NCBI GenBank assembly: GCA_023052935.1 | Contig: CM041295.1 | Location: 160,380,366 to 160,444,365 of the forward strand | Reading direction: 5' to 3' | DNA length: 64,000 nucleotides | Source: Piezodorus guildinii | Taxonomy: Eukaryota; Arthropoda; Insecta; Hemiptera; Pentatomidae | In this document: in pieces, positions 10,555 through 22,052 of the stretch | Numbering within the stretch: position 1 is the first letter of the stretch | How the letters are laid out: the number at the start of each line of letters is the position of its first letter | Notes under the pieces: generated by a model | The model's database searches: none | Told to the model about the DNA's origin: nothing | What the model saw: the letters and a program-made list of their open reading frames with translations, nothing else | Program-made: the position numbers and the translations under genes

Positions 10555-11136
10555 TTAACCCTTTTAGTGCTGGACAAAAAACGAGTGCCTATGCGAAGAT
10601 AACCGGCCGAATTCGACAAATATGAAACGATTTGGAAAAAAAAAAAACCATATAAAACTAAACTGGAAATGATATTTACATGCTTAAGAATGCCACATAT
10701 TTAAGCCACACACATCGGGACGAAATGGAGAACAAAGCTATAATAATGATCCTCCAATATCAATTGAAATTAATATGATTAACACAATTATAAATAATAT
10801 AAAAATTGAATTCTGTCTTTCATAAAAAGTTGGACTTTGAACCTAGAAGAGTTGGTGCTGAGTGTCCATCTTATCGCTTCAACGTAAACAGAGTCTCATC
10901 ACACTCCGGTATAGAATGCGTAAAATGTCAGACCCAAAACTATTTACAAATTCGTTGTCAACGAAATTTGACCGTTTAAGATCAAATTAGAGCATATATA
11001 AATTTATTTAGAGATAAAATTTTCTTTCAATGCGAAAAATAAGGCGCTATTACACGCAGGACGATATATCGTCGCTGGCACTTTTGGCAAGTGTAGCAAA
11101 CGAAGACATACCGTCGTCCGGCACTAAAAAGGTTAA
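10555..11136. mobile_element. piggyBac-like non-autonomous element (MITE), 574 bp
   Basis: Flanked by TTAA at 10555-10558 and 11133-11136, the target of piggyBac transposases. The ends are inverted: CCCTTTTAGTGCTGGAC on the left against CCTTTTTAGTGCCGGAC on the right strand. The left side also has GTGCCTATGCGAAGATAACC and the right side CGACGATATATCGTCC-like subterminal sequence. No transposase frame is present, so it needs an enzyme supplied in trans. The family call is inferred from target site and ends. Confidence 0.75.
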
Positions 11137-11323
11137 GGAATTGTAATTCAAATATTATTTTACAACTTAAAAACTAACATATATAATATAAATAGAAAAT
11201 ATATAGGCTTAATATACATTTATATGTAAATGTGTATTAATATACATTGTTTTAAATATACTTTTTATTTTTATATAACTTTATAGTTTTAACAGCATGA
11301 TAATTTCCATTATCCTCCATATA
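11137..11323. other. short AT-rich spacer
   Basis: Nothing recognised; repeated TATATAA-like words only. Confidence 0.4.
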
Positions 11324-12634
11324 CACTGCCGGACAAAATTAAAGGATCACTTCAATATTTTGAAATTACTGAACTGTATAGGGTATTTTTGAAAAGATTC
11401 TTTTTTCTTTGGAAGTCACACTTTATTATAAGGGTAATAAAAAAAAAAAAAAAAAAAATCTTTTGTGAGTCTCTTCTTCCAAGCATGTCCCATACATGCT
11501 CTATTGGGTTCATATCTGGACTTCTGGCTGGCCAAACCATAACGTCAATTTCTTCTTGTCTGAGGAAATTTTGCACTGATCGAGCAACGTGAGGTCGGGC
11601 ATTATCGTGCATAAAAATAAAGTTACCAGCGATATTTCTGGCGAAAGATATTACATGTGGCTCAAGTACCTCCCTAATGTACCTGTTACAAGTTATAGAG
11701 CCACGGTTCTCAAGAACCAACTCTGTACGGGAGTTTAAATTTATGCCCCCCCCCCCACACCATCACTGACCCACCACCAAACGCAACCCTTGGAGAAAAA
11801 GTGCATGGAGCATACCTTCTCTCCTGCCTTATCCATACCTTTTCCCGTCCATCTGGAGATCGGAGACAGAATCTTGACTCATCGCTGAATAATACGAGGC
11901 TCCAATTTTCCATAGTCCAGTTTAGGTGCTCCCGAGCAAACCTTAAGCGCTCAACCCGGTGTTCCCTGGAGATAAGAGGTCCAGTATCTGAAGGATGGGA
12001 GGTCAATCCATAATCGTTGAGTCATCTTCTCACGGTTCGCTCTGAAATTTGCACATTCCTGAACCTCTGGAGGATACCACGCAGACTGTTACCAGTTGAT
12101 CGGCGATTCCAAAGAGCGTGCAGTTGCAAACATCTCTCGTCACGGTAGGAAGTTGACCTCGGACGGCCTTGTCCAACTTCTTGTATGCCCTCCAGTTTGA
12201 CGGTTCCTATTAAGCACCCTGGACACTACGGATTGTGACCGTTGGAGCCGTTGCGCAATATGCCTTTGAAAAAACCCTTCTTCACTCAAAGCAACAGCAC
12301 GGATTGATTCCTCTTCGGTCAATGCTCTTCTGTTGGCCATCACAATGTTCTTACTATACTCACAAGTAAAAACTAAAGTCCCTTAAATGTTAGAAAATCT
12401 TCAATAAGACGAATCTTTGCTAACAACTAACCATTTATTGATAGGAAGAAAGAAAAGAAGAGGATTAACCTGACACTTTTCTCCATAAATGGGTGGGAAT
12501 ATAAACAGGTAGAGGATTAACTTGATAAGATACAACACAAAGTCCAGTCTGGGACAAAGTGATTCCTATTTTTATCTCTTATGTAATTATAATATAAATA
12601 TTTGTAAGTGATCGTTTAATTTTGTCCGGCAGTG
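11324..12634 (-). mobile_element. Tc1-like DNA transposon, 1,311 bp
   Basis: Terminal inverted repeats of about 29 bp with one mismatch. The left end starts CACTGCCGGACAAAATTAAA and the right end is its complement. TA dinucleotides lie outside both ends (11322-11323 and 12635-12636). Length and TIR length are typical of a Tc1-like element. The transposase is on the minus strand and is broken. Confidence 0.92.
11352..12343 (-). pseudogene. Tc1-like DD34E transposase, frameshifted
   Basis: Three overlapping or adjacent frames together cover a Tc1 transposase. The N-terminal helix-turn-helix starts at 12343 with MMANRRALTEEESIRAVAL, then IAQRLQRSQSVVSRVLNR. The middle has the first catalytic aspartate in LFSDESRF and the VFGGGSVMVWGG-like block. 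The last part has the second aspartate in MHDNARPHVAR and the glutamate region SPDMNPIEHVWDMLGRR. The frames differ by one base at each junction. One break is in the run of C residues near 11744-11755 and another near 12010-12140. After the glutamate region the frame runs into a poly(A) expansion, so the C-terminus is lost. It would have cut and pasted the element at TA; this copy is inactive. Confidence 0.9.
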
Positions 12635-12636
12635 TA

Positions 12637-13600
12637 TATATAATGTTTTTGTTATAATTATTTTTGTTTTTATCACCCCTGTTTTATATTAATTCAGACG
12701 TGATGTATCAATGTAGAATTATCTACACACCATATAGGTATTATACATAGATATTTAATTAAAGTAGTATTTTTTTTTCTTTTAATACTTTTATCAACTG
12801 TGTTATTATCAAGGCTATTAACGTTAACAGAATTCGAATTGGGTCATCACCAACAGTTGATTGAGGACCTGAGGGGCGTTACGTGTTCCATGTCTGCTTT
12901 ATCCTGCAAATATACGCACTGCAAATTTTGTCAAGCGCCTGTGCTATAATGCTATGTATAAACATCTTTATTTGTTCATATACTTGAACATGGATCTACA
13001 ATGGATATTGAAGAATATCTTTAGGCTTTGGACAAAAAGTATATAGAGCCTTCTGAGGTGTCGACAGAGCTATCCGTGGTCTTTGTTTTTGTGCCTAAGC
13101 TATTTTTATAATTCAGTATAACACGTGTTAACATGTCGCGTGTTAATGGCCTGCACGCGAGCTAATCTTTTATTAAGCGCCCGTTTTTGGTGTAACGGAA
13201 TCTCCCTCCATGTTGAGTCTCTTCGTGTTAAAGGAAATACACTGACGTTAACCGATTCATGTCTTCTGTCATTAAAGGGTTACATCAAAGTGTTTTTGTT
13301 ATTTATTTAGAGTACCAAGTCTTGTGTCAAGACACGTCTTAAATAAATTAAATTATAATTACAATACGGTCTGCATTATCCACTTTTTCAATTTTTATTA
13401 ACAGATAATTATTACTTAAAAAAGAAACATGAATATGAGAAACAAAATATGATGCGCATATCCCACCGACAGTATTGATTTATTTGTCATGGAAACATTT
13501 TTTCAATAAAACAATATAAAATGCTTTGGGTCTACAATTTAAAAAAGAGGGGTTGAAACTATGGGATACCATTGGTTGGTATTAAAGATAAAAACCCAGA
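12637..13600. other. no recognised gene
   Basis: About 1 kb. A short frame near 12998 reads MDIEEYL then stop; this alone is not evidence for a gene. Several TTAA sites and GTTAACATG-type words near 13110-13150 hint at a decayed piggyBac-like end but no matching opposite end was found. Confidence 0.35.
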
Positions 13601-13604
13601 ATCA

Positions 13605-13995
13605 TTATTTATTTAAAAATTATTTATTTATAGAAATTTACAACTATGTTATCCAAATACAATAAGTAAGTGTATAGTGAAAATAAAGAGCTCTTCAATA
13701 ATATTTTTAGACAGTAGATTCCAAGGCCGCCTTCTTTTCAATCGCCTTGTCAGACTTTTAAGAATATCTAAAGAAGGTAGATTAGGCCTGCAACGAGTGT
13801 TATGTTGAAGTCATTATGGAGGAGTTCCTTTGTGACAAAATATAGGTAACTTAGGATTTCGAATTGTAAGGATTGGATGCGGGAGGCATTAGATGGTTTC
13901 CTAGAGCCCCAAAACTCGATTCCATATGTCTGAATAGACCGACAATTATTCAAATAATTGTTAGATAAGGAATTGAAATTAGGATCTATCTTAGT
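13605..13995 (-). pseudogene. Jockey-like LINE, 3' end fragment
   Basis: The minus strand reads IQTYGIEFWGSRKPSNASRIQ, then ILSYLYFVTKELLHNDFNI. This is the thumb region WTYGIELWG...SN...IQ...Q, followed by VTN..IHNDL, of Jockey-clade ORF2. The copies at 35 kb, 55 kb and 57 kb share it. The 3' end is a TTGTAAATTTCTATAAATAAA tail near 13610-13650. It is strongly 5'-truncated and has stops. Confidence 0.8.
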
Positions 13996-14084
13996 GCTAT
14001 AAAATTTACTGATTAGAGAGAAAGAAATGATTATTCTATTATTATTGTCGTTAAAAAAACAAAAAAAACAAAACAACAACACTG

Positions 14085-14200
14085 TAGTAGATGTATAATA
14101 TACCATTGGAAAGATAACGATTTAAAAAAACAGACGTATATAACCTAATAAAGATAGAAGAAGAGGGCATAAAACGTACAATAATTATTGTTGTAAATCA
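14085..14200 (+). repeat. family A fragment
   Basis: TGTATAATATACCATTGGAAAG and the following AAGAAGAGGGCATAAAAC block match the family A 3' half. Confidence 0.55.
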
Positions 14201-14429
14201 TAATTTATATTTCTACTTGTGGACCCACCCCTGCTTCGCTCAGCTGCAATTTGAATAGGGTGTCACTTATGTTTAAAATATCTCTTTCGGAGATTTTATC
14301 GCGTTGGGACTTTTAGTTTATGGTAACGAAAAGTGCAATTAGCCAGACAATATGTTTATTTTATAACGTCTATTTAGTATTATATTAAATCCTTAGCAGT
14401 AATGAAAAACATTATTCAAAATTAGTTAA

Positions 14430-14735
14430 CTCCATTTGTTTGTTATTATAAAGTGAAGATCTGATAACGAAAAATTTAATTTTGCCATATAAAGAAATCA
14501 TGATTGCTATGTAGGTATTCAAAAACTAGCGAAATAACAACTCATACACCGAGAATAGTTTTTTATCACTTCCTTGCATGAAATTTATTTTACCCGTTAA
14601 AAGAAAAACTAAATTGCAATGTACTTCATTTTTTTTACCTTGAGGAAAGAATGCCCTAAGTGATAGTAAAAACCTTACCGAAATCCGTCCAGTCCTTTGG
14701 GTCCAGTTCGCCGAAACCAAGAATCTTGGTATCTT
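14430..14735 (-). repeat. family B repeat copy, reverse
   Basis: On the minus strand: CCAAGATTCTTGGTTTCGGCG, ACTATCACTTAGGGCATTCT, AAGTACATTGCAATTTAG and AACGGGTAAAATAA, in the same order as 6765-6985. Confidence 0.7.
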
Positions 14736-15287
14736 TTTTTATATATTGAGAGATATTATTTTGTCTAAAATAATCGTTTTAATCGAAATCCTTTTTAATT
14801 TACATAAAACTTTTATTATTGATTTTGTCAAAGGTAGTATGAAAAATTTGTGTGCGCACAATAAATGTATTTTATAAGTGTCCAGACTGAACAAAAGTGT
14901 ATCCTTATGCTTCTAAAAATTTTGATAAAAGGGACAAGTCGGTCATTATACGCAAAAATAAAGGCTTTATTTTCCTCCAAAATGTAAAACCAAATAAGAG
15001 GTGAAAAAAAAAAAAAAAAAAGAAAAACAAAGTATTTCATAGAATAATTAATGGAACCCGTAGAGCGAACTATTAATCACCCTCCCTTACATGCCACCAG
15101 AGCCATTTCACTTCAAAAGAAGATGGTAGCGAGACATGCTTCAAGCACACAAAGGCACAATGTACCTTTATAATAAAACTTCTAGGTACAAACCTCCTTT
15201 ATAAGTTAAACTGTATAAGGCTTTGACTGATTTTATTATATTTTTTTATCGCACAAACGCTTTTTGTCCCAAAACTTTACCATTTTT
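14736..15287. other. AT-rich spacer
   Basis: No gene. A weak family A end (TTTATTATTGATTTTGTCAA with GTGTGCGCAC) near 14810-14860 is possible. Confidence 0.35.
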
Positions 15288-15410
15288 ACTTTCACTTACT
15301 ATATATAGTAAGGGGAAGTATTGCGATCGTGAAAATTTTCGAATTCCAGTTTTCAACGGAAATACACTTTTTAGGTCCCCTGAGTCCAAATAACCAAGTC
15401 CCGCAAAAAG

Positions 15411-15477
<67 letters not shown>

Positions 15478-16232
15478 GTAACTCCCGGGCAGAAACGGTA
15501 AGTCCTATGAAACTGAAATTTCATATTTAAGACAACTATACGCCCGAGACGCGACAAAACTTTTTTCATCAAAATGAGCCTACCAGAAGAGGCACTTTAT
15601 ACTATGCATTTTGCATCTTTTTTCAATTTTCTCGAAAACGGTTCCGACGATTTTGATTAAACTCGCTATATCGATGTAAAAATTAATGGGCTTTAATATC
15701 ATGTAGGTTTTGTTTGGATAAAAATGGTCTGACAGGGCTTAAATGCCGATATTTTAAATTGTCTTCCCCTAAAGTACCTTTAATTTTGTAGATTCAATAA
15801 TAATAACTAGATTATCTTGTTAACGCTGATAAAAAACCGGTAAATATATAAATTGAATAAATTCGATACCTAACTAAAGGAGAAAACAGAAAAAATATTT
15901 TTTTAATGCAATTTTTCATTTTTGAACATAACAGCAGTAATATACATGTATGATATACCGTTGGAAAGCTAAAGATTTTAGAAAAAATATCATCTCATTC
16001 ACAAGATTTTAAAAGTTAATAGAGAGTGATGAAATGAACATAAAACTAACTGATTATTTTAGATAATAATATAATAGATTTTTTAATGAAACACATGTTT
16101 TTATAGAAATTTAATTTAATTAATTCCTTAATAGTTTCACGTATTTTTATCTTTAACTGTATTTGAAAATTCTTTCATTGATTTTAAAAATGGAGGTAAG
16201 TGAAAGTCGTGTGTTGCCCGCACCAGATTTTT
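15288..16232 (+). repeat. family A repeat, best complete copy
   Basis: An unclassified interspersed repeat of about 945 bp. Near the left end is ACTTTCACTTAC (15288-15299), followed by TATATATAGTAAGGGGAAG. Near the right end is its inverted copy GTAAGTGAAAGT (16196-16207), followed by CGTGTGTTGCCCGCACCAGAT. Blocks in order: GATCGTGAAAATTTTCGAATT, a long (TG)n, AGAAACGGTAAGTCCTATG, TTTAAGACAACTATACGCCC, TTTTCTCGAAAACGG, AATGGGCTTTAATATCATGT, GACAGGGCTTAAATGCCGAT, GATATACCGTTGGAAAGC. No open frame fits a transposase. At least ten other pieces in the window align to it in both orientations. A non-autonomous DNA element is possible, but no target duplication was established. Confidence 0.8.
15413..15478. 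repeat. (TG)n microsatellite inside family A
   Basis: About 30 TG units with one CTG interruption. The same position holds a short (TG)n or (CA)n in the copies at 9096, 24605 and 21217, so the microsatellite seed is part of the repeat and has expanded here. Confidence 0.95.
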
Positions 16233-16484
16233 TTTCTCATATCACAAAAGTTTCAATCTCAATGGCTTAGATTCGATTGGAGGACAATTCACGCACCGAA
16301 AAGTAGGCTCAACAATCAATATTTCGACAATGCAGTCACTATAACAACAGAAAAAAACAAACATAAAACTGTCTTTACGACTACAATCTTATTTATATTT
16401 ATTAAATGCATTCCTTTTGGGGAAATCCCCTTACAAATAGAGCCAGGCTACTAATAAGCAATAGTAGTATTAATATGATATAAA

Positions 16485-16542
<58 letters not shown>

Positions 16543-16557
16543 ATATATGTATATGTA
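16233..16557. other. spacer ending in (AT)n
   Basis: No supported gene. An AT-dinucleotide tract at about 16490-16540 precedes the mariner copy. Confidence 0.5.
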
Positions 16558-17436
16558 TGGGTTGTGTCACATGAATTGTCCGTTTTCAAGGTAAAGGATT
16601 TTTATTAAAAATACGATATGAAAACAAGATAATTTTATTCGAAGTATTTACCTTCTTTTTCTACACATTTTTCCCAACGTCTCTATCCCCGAACTGAAAA
16701 ACTCTGAGCTTTGAAGTGAAACAAAATCTGAAAACGCACTTTTCACTTGATCATCATTTTCAAAAAATTTTCGTTTGACGAAGTTGTCTAAATTCCTGCA
16801 CAGGTGCAGGTGGTAATCTGTTGGAGACAACTCCCGATATGGTGGGTGCGGAAGAACTTTGTGCAGGTCTCAAGGCGTTTCAATTGCTGCCGCTCAGTGA
16901 GATCATAAGGTACCCATGTATCGAGCTTTTTTACTTTCCCAATACACTTTAAATGTCTGGCAACGGTAGATGCACTTGTATGTAGTTGTGCTGAAAGTCC
17001 TTTAACTGTTTGGGGTTTCCTTCTACTGTATGTTTGAAGAAATCGTTGTCTATTACGGACGGAGGTCTTCCTCGGGGCAAGTTTTCCAAGTCGGTATCCC
17101 CAGCTGAAAACTTCAGCAACCAACGGCGAATGGTCCGTTCATTAACACTCCCTTCCCCAAACGCTTTGCAAATATTTCTAGCAGCCTCAGCTGTTGAACG
17201 GCCGAGTTTAAACTCGTCAAAAATATTACTCGAAAATCGCGTGTTTCCATGTTCATATTTAGAGGTATACTAAAAAGTGGGTAATCGATTGGGAAGCTAT
17301 TGTTTATAATACAAAGGTAGAGGGTTAGAAATTGTTTACTTTAAATATGTAAACATTCGGAAGAAAACAACAGAGACCTGCAAAATCCTTTATGTATTTT
17401 AGAAACTATAAAAACGGACATTTCATGTAAAACAGC

Positions 17437-17440
<4 letters not shown>
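16558..17440 (-). mobile_element. mariner element, internally deleted copy 1 (883 bp)
   Basis: Inverted ends TGGGTTGTGTCACATGAATTG and its counterpart near 17411-17440 lie between TA dinucleotides. The minus strand keeps the N-terminal helix-turn-helix region (ICKAFGEGSVNERTIRRW in pieces), then KGLSAQLHTSASTVARHLK and GKVKKLDTWVPYDLTERQQL. After LKRLETCT the sequence jumps to the C-terminal part, where SPTDYHLHL carries the third acidic residue. The first two catalytic aspartates are gone. It is a non-autonomous deletion derivative. The joint differs from the other three copies, so it arose independently. It lies between two (AT)n tracts. Confidence 0.88.
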
Positions 17441-17485
<45 letters not shown>

Positions 17486-17487
17486 TA

Positions 17488-17545
<58 letters not shown>
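17441..17545. repeat. compound (AT)n microsatellite
   Basis: Three AT-dinucleotide tracts separated by short AAAATATATAATATATAAAT spacers, directly against the right end of the mariner copy. Confidence 0.95.
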
Positions 17546-18425
17546 AAATTGTATTAAATAAATGCTCAAAAATATGATATACATAATGAATAAATAAATA
17601 TACATTGCATAAATTTCTACGCTTTCTATTTATATCTATCAATGTCGGTAGTACATAAATGTAAATAACTATAAATGCATAAATATAAACAGTTAAAAGT
17701 TACAAATATGGTTGGAATGGTATTTTCAAACAAAAAAAATTATAGAGAATTAAAATTTATTTTTCCCAAAGAAGGGCCGTGGACTAAAACCGGAAAGGAT
17801 TGAAATCTCAAATAAATATATCAAAATTCTAAAGATAACCCACACATTTTTGTATCGTTTTTCCTCTTATAAATCTGTTAATAGCAAATTTAAGCTCATT
17901 ACAGGGCAGTTCAAATGTTGTTTGATAAAATTAAAAAAACTTAATAAAATTAAAAATTCACATCATCATTGACTGATTTTTTTTTCAAATTTGGTACAAA
18001 CATAATAGCATATCCGATGATAATGCTAAAGCCTCGGTCGGCCGATTAGTTTCAAAATGGCAGCTGACTAAAAAAGTTTTACTTCTCTAACTCACTTATT
18101 CATTAAGATAGACAAATATATATCTTTTCGTTAAGGACTTTCGATAGAGAATTAAAATCCATAAAAAAAAAAAAAGAATAATAAATAAAAACGAATAAAA
18201 TAAAATAAAAATATTAAAATCAGTTTAGAAATGGCGGAGATATAGAGTTCTAAACTTAGCATTAGCGATTGACCATTTTATTAAAATATACAATTAAATA
18301 AAAACGTAAAATAAATAGATAACTTCTAATAGATGAATGAGTCCTAAACAACTAAAACTAAAAATTAATGCAATAATTAACTTAAATATAAACAATAAAT
18401 TTTCAGAATGATTTTTTTCTTACAA
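17546..18425. other. no recognised gene
   Basis: AT-rich. The stretch AAAATCAGTTTAGAAATGGCG, AGATATAGAGTTC, CTTAGCATTAGCGATTGA at 18215-18280 is similar to 31775-31840 (ATTGGTTTAAAAATAGCAGAG), so it is part of another low-copy repeat. Confidence 0.45.
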
Positions 18426-18429
18426 TCGA

Positions 18430-18910
18430 AGTCTGATTTTATTATATTTGATTTGAAATATCAGCCTTGCCAAGGTTCTGTTTGGGAAGAGAGTGCGTAG
18501 TGGAACATTTGGGACATAAATGGTTATTGAGAAGAATCATGTCGGATATAAGTAGGTAGGGAATTCCAGAGAATAGTAGAGGGAACAAAAAAAGAATGAT
18601 CAATAGTTTTTGTTCTATGGGTTGGAATGTATAAGTCAGAATGGAGCGACCTTTTTGCAAGGCAGTGGACTGACGATTTAAATTGCAGAAGTGTGTGGAT
18701 ATACGGAGGAAGCTAAAAGTTTATGGTTTGGTGAAGGCATGAGTCTAGGAAATATTGTCTGCGGTTGGAGGGAAGGAGCCAGTTTAACTCGCCATATAAA
18801 TGGGTCAAATGAGACCTATTGGGAGTGTTGAGGACAAATCTTAAAAATATGTTCATAATGTTCTTTGGCCTGTCTGGTCATTTAATTAGGTATTCTTAGA
18901 GGTCATTCAT
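18430..18910 (-). pseudogene. CR1-like LINE C-terminal fragment
   Basis: On the minus strand, broken frames give LAPSLQPQTIFPRLMPSPN, the ordered match of the basic RRQYLLG and HSLNPPY region of CR1 C-termini. Further on, the SLYYSLEFPTYLYP-like stretch corresponds to the WNSLP segment at the end. The text TAGGGAATTCCAGAGAATAGTAG on the plus strand recurs at 39780-39800 and 36995-37070, in the same position of the CR1 copies. Heavily mutated. Confidence 0.65.
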
Positions 18911-20845
18911 TATTTATTGATACAAAGCACAGTTGGTCTCAACTTTTACAGTGTGTATGGCAGTGTGTATGGGCAGTATTGTTCTGAAATAAAGCATTTT
19001 TCTCTTCTCTGTAAGTGGAATGGGTTTGCTGCTTGTAAAAGATACTTCGTTATGTCTATCGAATGCAGTTATTAGTTTTATAAGAAAATAAGAGATGTAA
19101 ATAAGAAATCAGTCGGAAGGACAATGGGTCTTGACTACAAGTTACCACCACAGTCCTCGGTGGATGTTGGAAGAGGGGAAGAGGGATGATACAGAGATTA
19201 GAAGAAGGTAGGAAAGGCTACTTAGACTAAAGTGGTGGGAGTTGGGACTTTATGGTCTGATTAGGTTTAGTGCAACTCCAGGTGCGGCTTAGCGGGCTAA
19301 TACCCGTCCCCTGTCCGTTAGTGCGTCCTTTATCAAAATCATAGCTCCCCCCCCCTTCCTCAGGGCCGTCCTGTCTCCAATCTAAAACCTAGAATGTTAC
19401 CTTATTTATAATTGTTCTCCCTTGTCTCTTTTTTTCTCGCATCTTTTTTTTTAAGGAATAAAACACAACTTTCACTTACTTTATTGTTATTGTTTTAATT
19501 TTTAGGGCAAAAAAACTGCCTATGGTTATTTTCGTCCCTCACATCTTTATAAACAAAAAAACGATTTAACAAAATAAAGTTAGCAAAAGAAAATGAAAAA
19601 AATAAAAATACAATGTAAAATATATTTTAAATAATAAAATACTGACATAATAATATAAATAAATAATAATGTTGAGGTATGGTTATTAATATAGGAAGAG
19701 ATATGGTCACAGAAGGCCTCAACAATTGCGTGTGCCCGCCGTGGTAGAAGCTCTAGGTTACCCTGACAGGTCGGGGGCAAGCCCGCACCTACTTATTAGC
19801 AGAGAGGACTGGTAAGGAAAGAATTCCCCGTGAGGTAGAAGTTCAACAGCAGCGGATAAGATCCCACATAGGTGCACATGGGTAGAAGCCATGCACCCCA
19901 TCCCATGAGGGGGATAGGGAGGTAGAAGGAGAGAAGGTAGATGAAGGATGAGAAATAAAGATAGACCACAATGTGATACAAAGGCAGAGATACTCTGAAC
20001 TAGGGAGATTCTACCTGGTAGAGGCAGGTTGGTGATCTGAAGAGGTGAACTACCTTTTGCTGTACTAATAAAAAAATACATATTATTGTTAGTGAGAACT
20101 TTTCTACCAGACTAGTGTCTTGGCCCTCGGTCAAATTACCTTGAATGGTTTATTTATTATCTTGGAATAGTAACAAACGAAGATATTTAAAAATGTATTG
20201 CCAAGTTAAAAGATACAATATTGTTAAATACAATGTCTTCTTTTGTCTGGCCGTCACATTAGTCTAGGCTTCTCTAACGTTACCTGTGAGCGAGCGGGTG
20301 AAGCTGCCGCTACAATAATAATAAAAATAAACAATAATAATAAATAAATAAAATAAAATACCAAATATTAATATAATGAAATAAATAAATACTAAACACT
20401 AAATAAATAAATAAAATAAAAAATAATAATAGTAAAATTAATAATAATAATAAAAAAATAGGCTACTTCGATTTAAGTGGCTGGAGTTGTGACTTTATGG
20501 TACTTTACATCAATTTAAGAACTACTAAATAAATATACAAAAGCAATGCTTAAAAAAATAGCTCCTCAGGAGGCCATAAAACGTATTTCTCTTGAATAGT
20601 GCAATTAGAATAATTTCCGATAGCAATATTCTCCCTTGCTACATATTTTAAATGCAAGAAACATTGATTAAGATCATTGCTTAATACACGAATATTTTTA
20701 TTTTATTATTCATTTGTTTTTAGAAAATAACCCCATAACAAATGCAGTCTATTACTAATTATTTGCATAGCCTTTCTTATAAATACTTTTCATTAGTTTT
20801 AAAATACCCACTTAACTAAATTAAGAATCTGGTTCACGCAACACC
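18911..20845. other. no recognised gene
   Basis: A mostly AT-rich stretch with GC-richer islands at 19140-19400 and 19730-20060. The block GGCTACTT, AGTGG, GGAGTTG, GACTTTATGGT at about 19215-19255 recurs at 20463-20505, so a small repeat is shared. A 107-codon minus-strand frame at 19758-20081 has no motif I recognise and is not supported as a gene. Confidence 0.4.
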
Positions 20846-21365
20846 CATCTTTCACTTACCTCGATCTACATTACTGTTTTCATGTTTAAGAACATAAAAA
20901 AAAGAGAGAAAAAAATGCCTTAAAATGGGAAGAAAAATGTAAAATATCGGCAATAGGGCCCTTTCAGACCATTTCACTTATAGTAAAACCTACATCATAT
21001 AAAAGCCCTTTGAATTTTACGCCATTAGAGTAAAATTTAAATCCTAATCATTTGAGCTATTTTCGAGATAATCTTAAAAAGGTAAAACATGCTTAATATA
21101 AAGTGGCTATTCTGGTTTACCAAATTTGATGAAAATGTTGCTTTAACATCTCGGGCGTATAGTTAGTTATTTTAAATATCAAATTTCGGTTTTATTCGAC
21201 TTTTCGTTCTAAACTGACCACACACGGACCCTTATACAGCCCTTTTCCCACGACTTGATTATTTGAACTCAGGGGTTCCTAAAACGAGTATTACCGTTGA
21301 AAACTGGATTTCGAAAACTTATACCTTTCATATATAGGAATCTCCTTCTTCTTCTTATAGATATG
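20846..21365 (-). repeat. family A copy, reverse
   Basis: Begins CACGCAACACCCATCTTTCAC with TTACCTCGATC (right end reversed). Then TAGGGCCCTTTCAGACC, ACCTACATCATATAAAAGCCC, ATCTCGGGCGTATAGTTAG, the (CA)n remnant near 21220 and AAAACTGGATTTCGAAAAC. The middle 3' part is missing, so it is internally deleted. Confidence 0.75.
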
Positions 21366-21374
21366 AACTATTTA

Positions 21375-21960
21375 GTTAGGGAAATTACTGAGTCTAAATG
21401 ACCAAGTCATCTCTGTGTATCTTTAGTGTAGCACAAAAAGGAAATTTCATATTTAAGACAACTATATGCCTGGGAAGTTACAACCTTTTCTTGAGATATG
21501 AGGAACCAGAAATTCCACTTCATATATCGCATATCGCACCTTTATTCGACGTTCTCATAAATAGATGTAACAATTTTGATTAAACCCACATTATTGTAAA
21601 ATATAAATAAAATGGGCTTTTGTTTGATATAGGTTTTATGTAAGTTGATAGTTTTACGGGTCTTAAATGATATATTTTCAGACATTCTTCCTTTAAAAAA
21701 TTTAAATAAAAATAAATAACCATTTTAACTTGTTATAATTAAAAAGTGATGGGTAAATATGTAGTATGAAAGGATTTTATGACCAACTGTAGGACAAAAG
21801 GGCCAACACATTTTTACTTAACAGATCTGATTGTAGAAATGATGTTTTATAGCATACGATGTTGTAAAAGGTAATAATTTGAAGTATTATGCCCAAGTAG
21901 CGTTTAGCTACTCAGAACCCTCTTATAATCCTATACTAGTTTTTCCTATATGTTAATATT
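21375..21960 (+). repeat. family A copy, forward, partial
   Basis: CTGAGTCTAAATGACCAAGTC, CATATTTAAGACAACTATATG, AATGGGCTTTTGTTTGATATAGG and TAAATGATATATTTTCAGAC follow the family A order. It lies head-to-head with the reverse copy at 20846-21365, making an imperfect inverted pair. Confidence 0.68.
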
Positions 21961-22052
21961 GTAAAAATGAGTTCCTGTAGCACTATTATTATTGTCTATT
22001 ATGACAAATTGTAATATATACGAATAAAAAAAAAAAGTTTTTCCTAGGAATC

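Noticed and set aside
12810..13150. Possible piggyBac-type transposase start (MDIEEYL) with GTTAACATG words
   Set aside because: The frame stops after seven residues and no matching inverted ends with TTAA could be paired.
15246..15572. Thr-His-rich 108-codon minus-strand frame
   Set aside because: Translation through the (TG)n microsatellite inside family A.
19758..20081. 107-codon minus-strand frame
   Set aside because: No recognisable motif, no homologous signal elsewhere in the window and no gene context.
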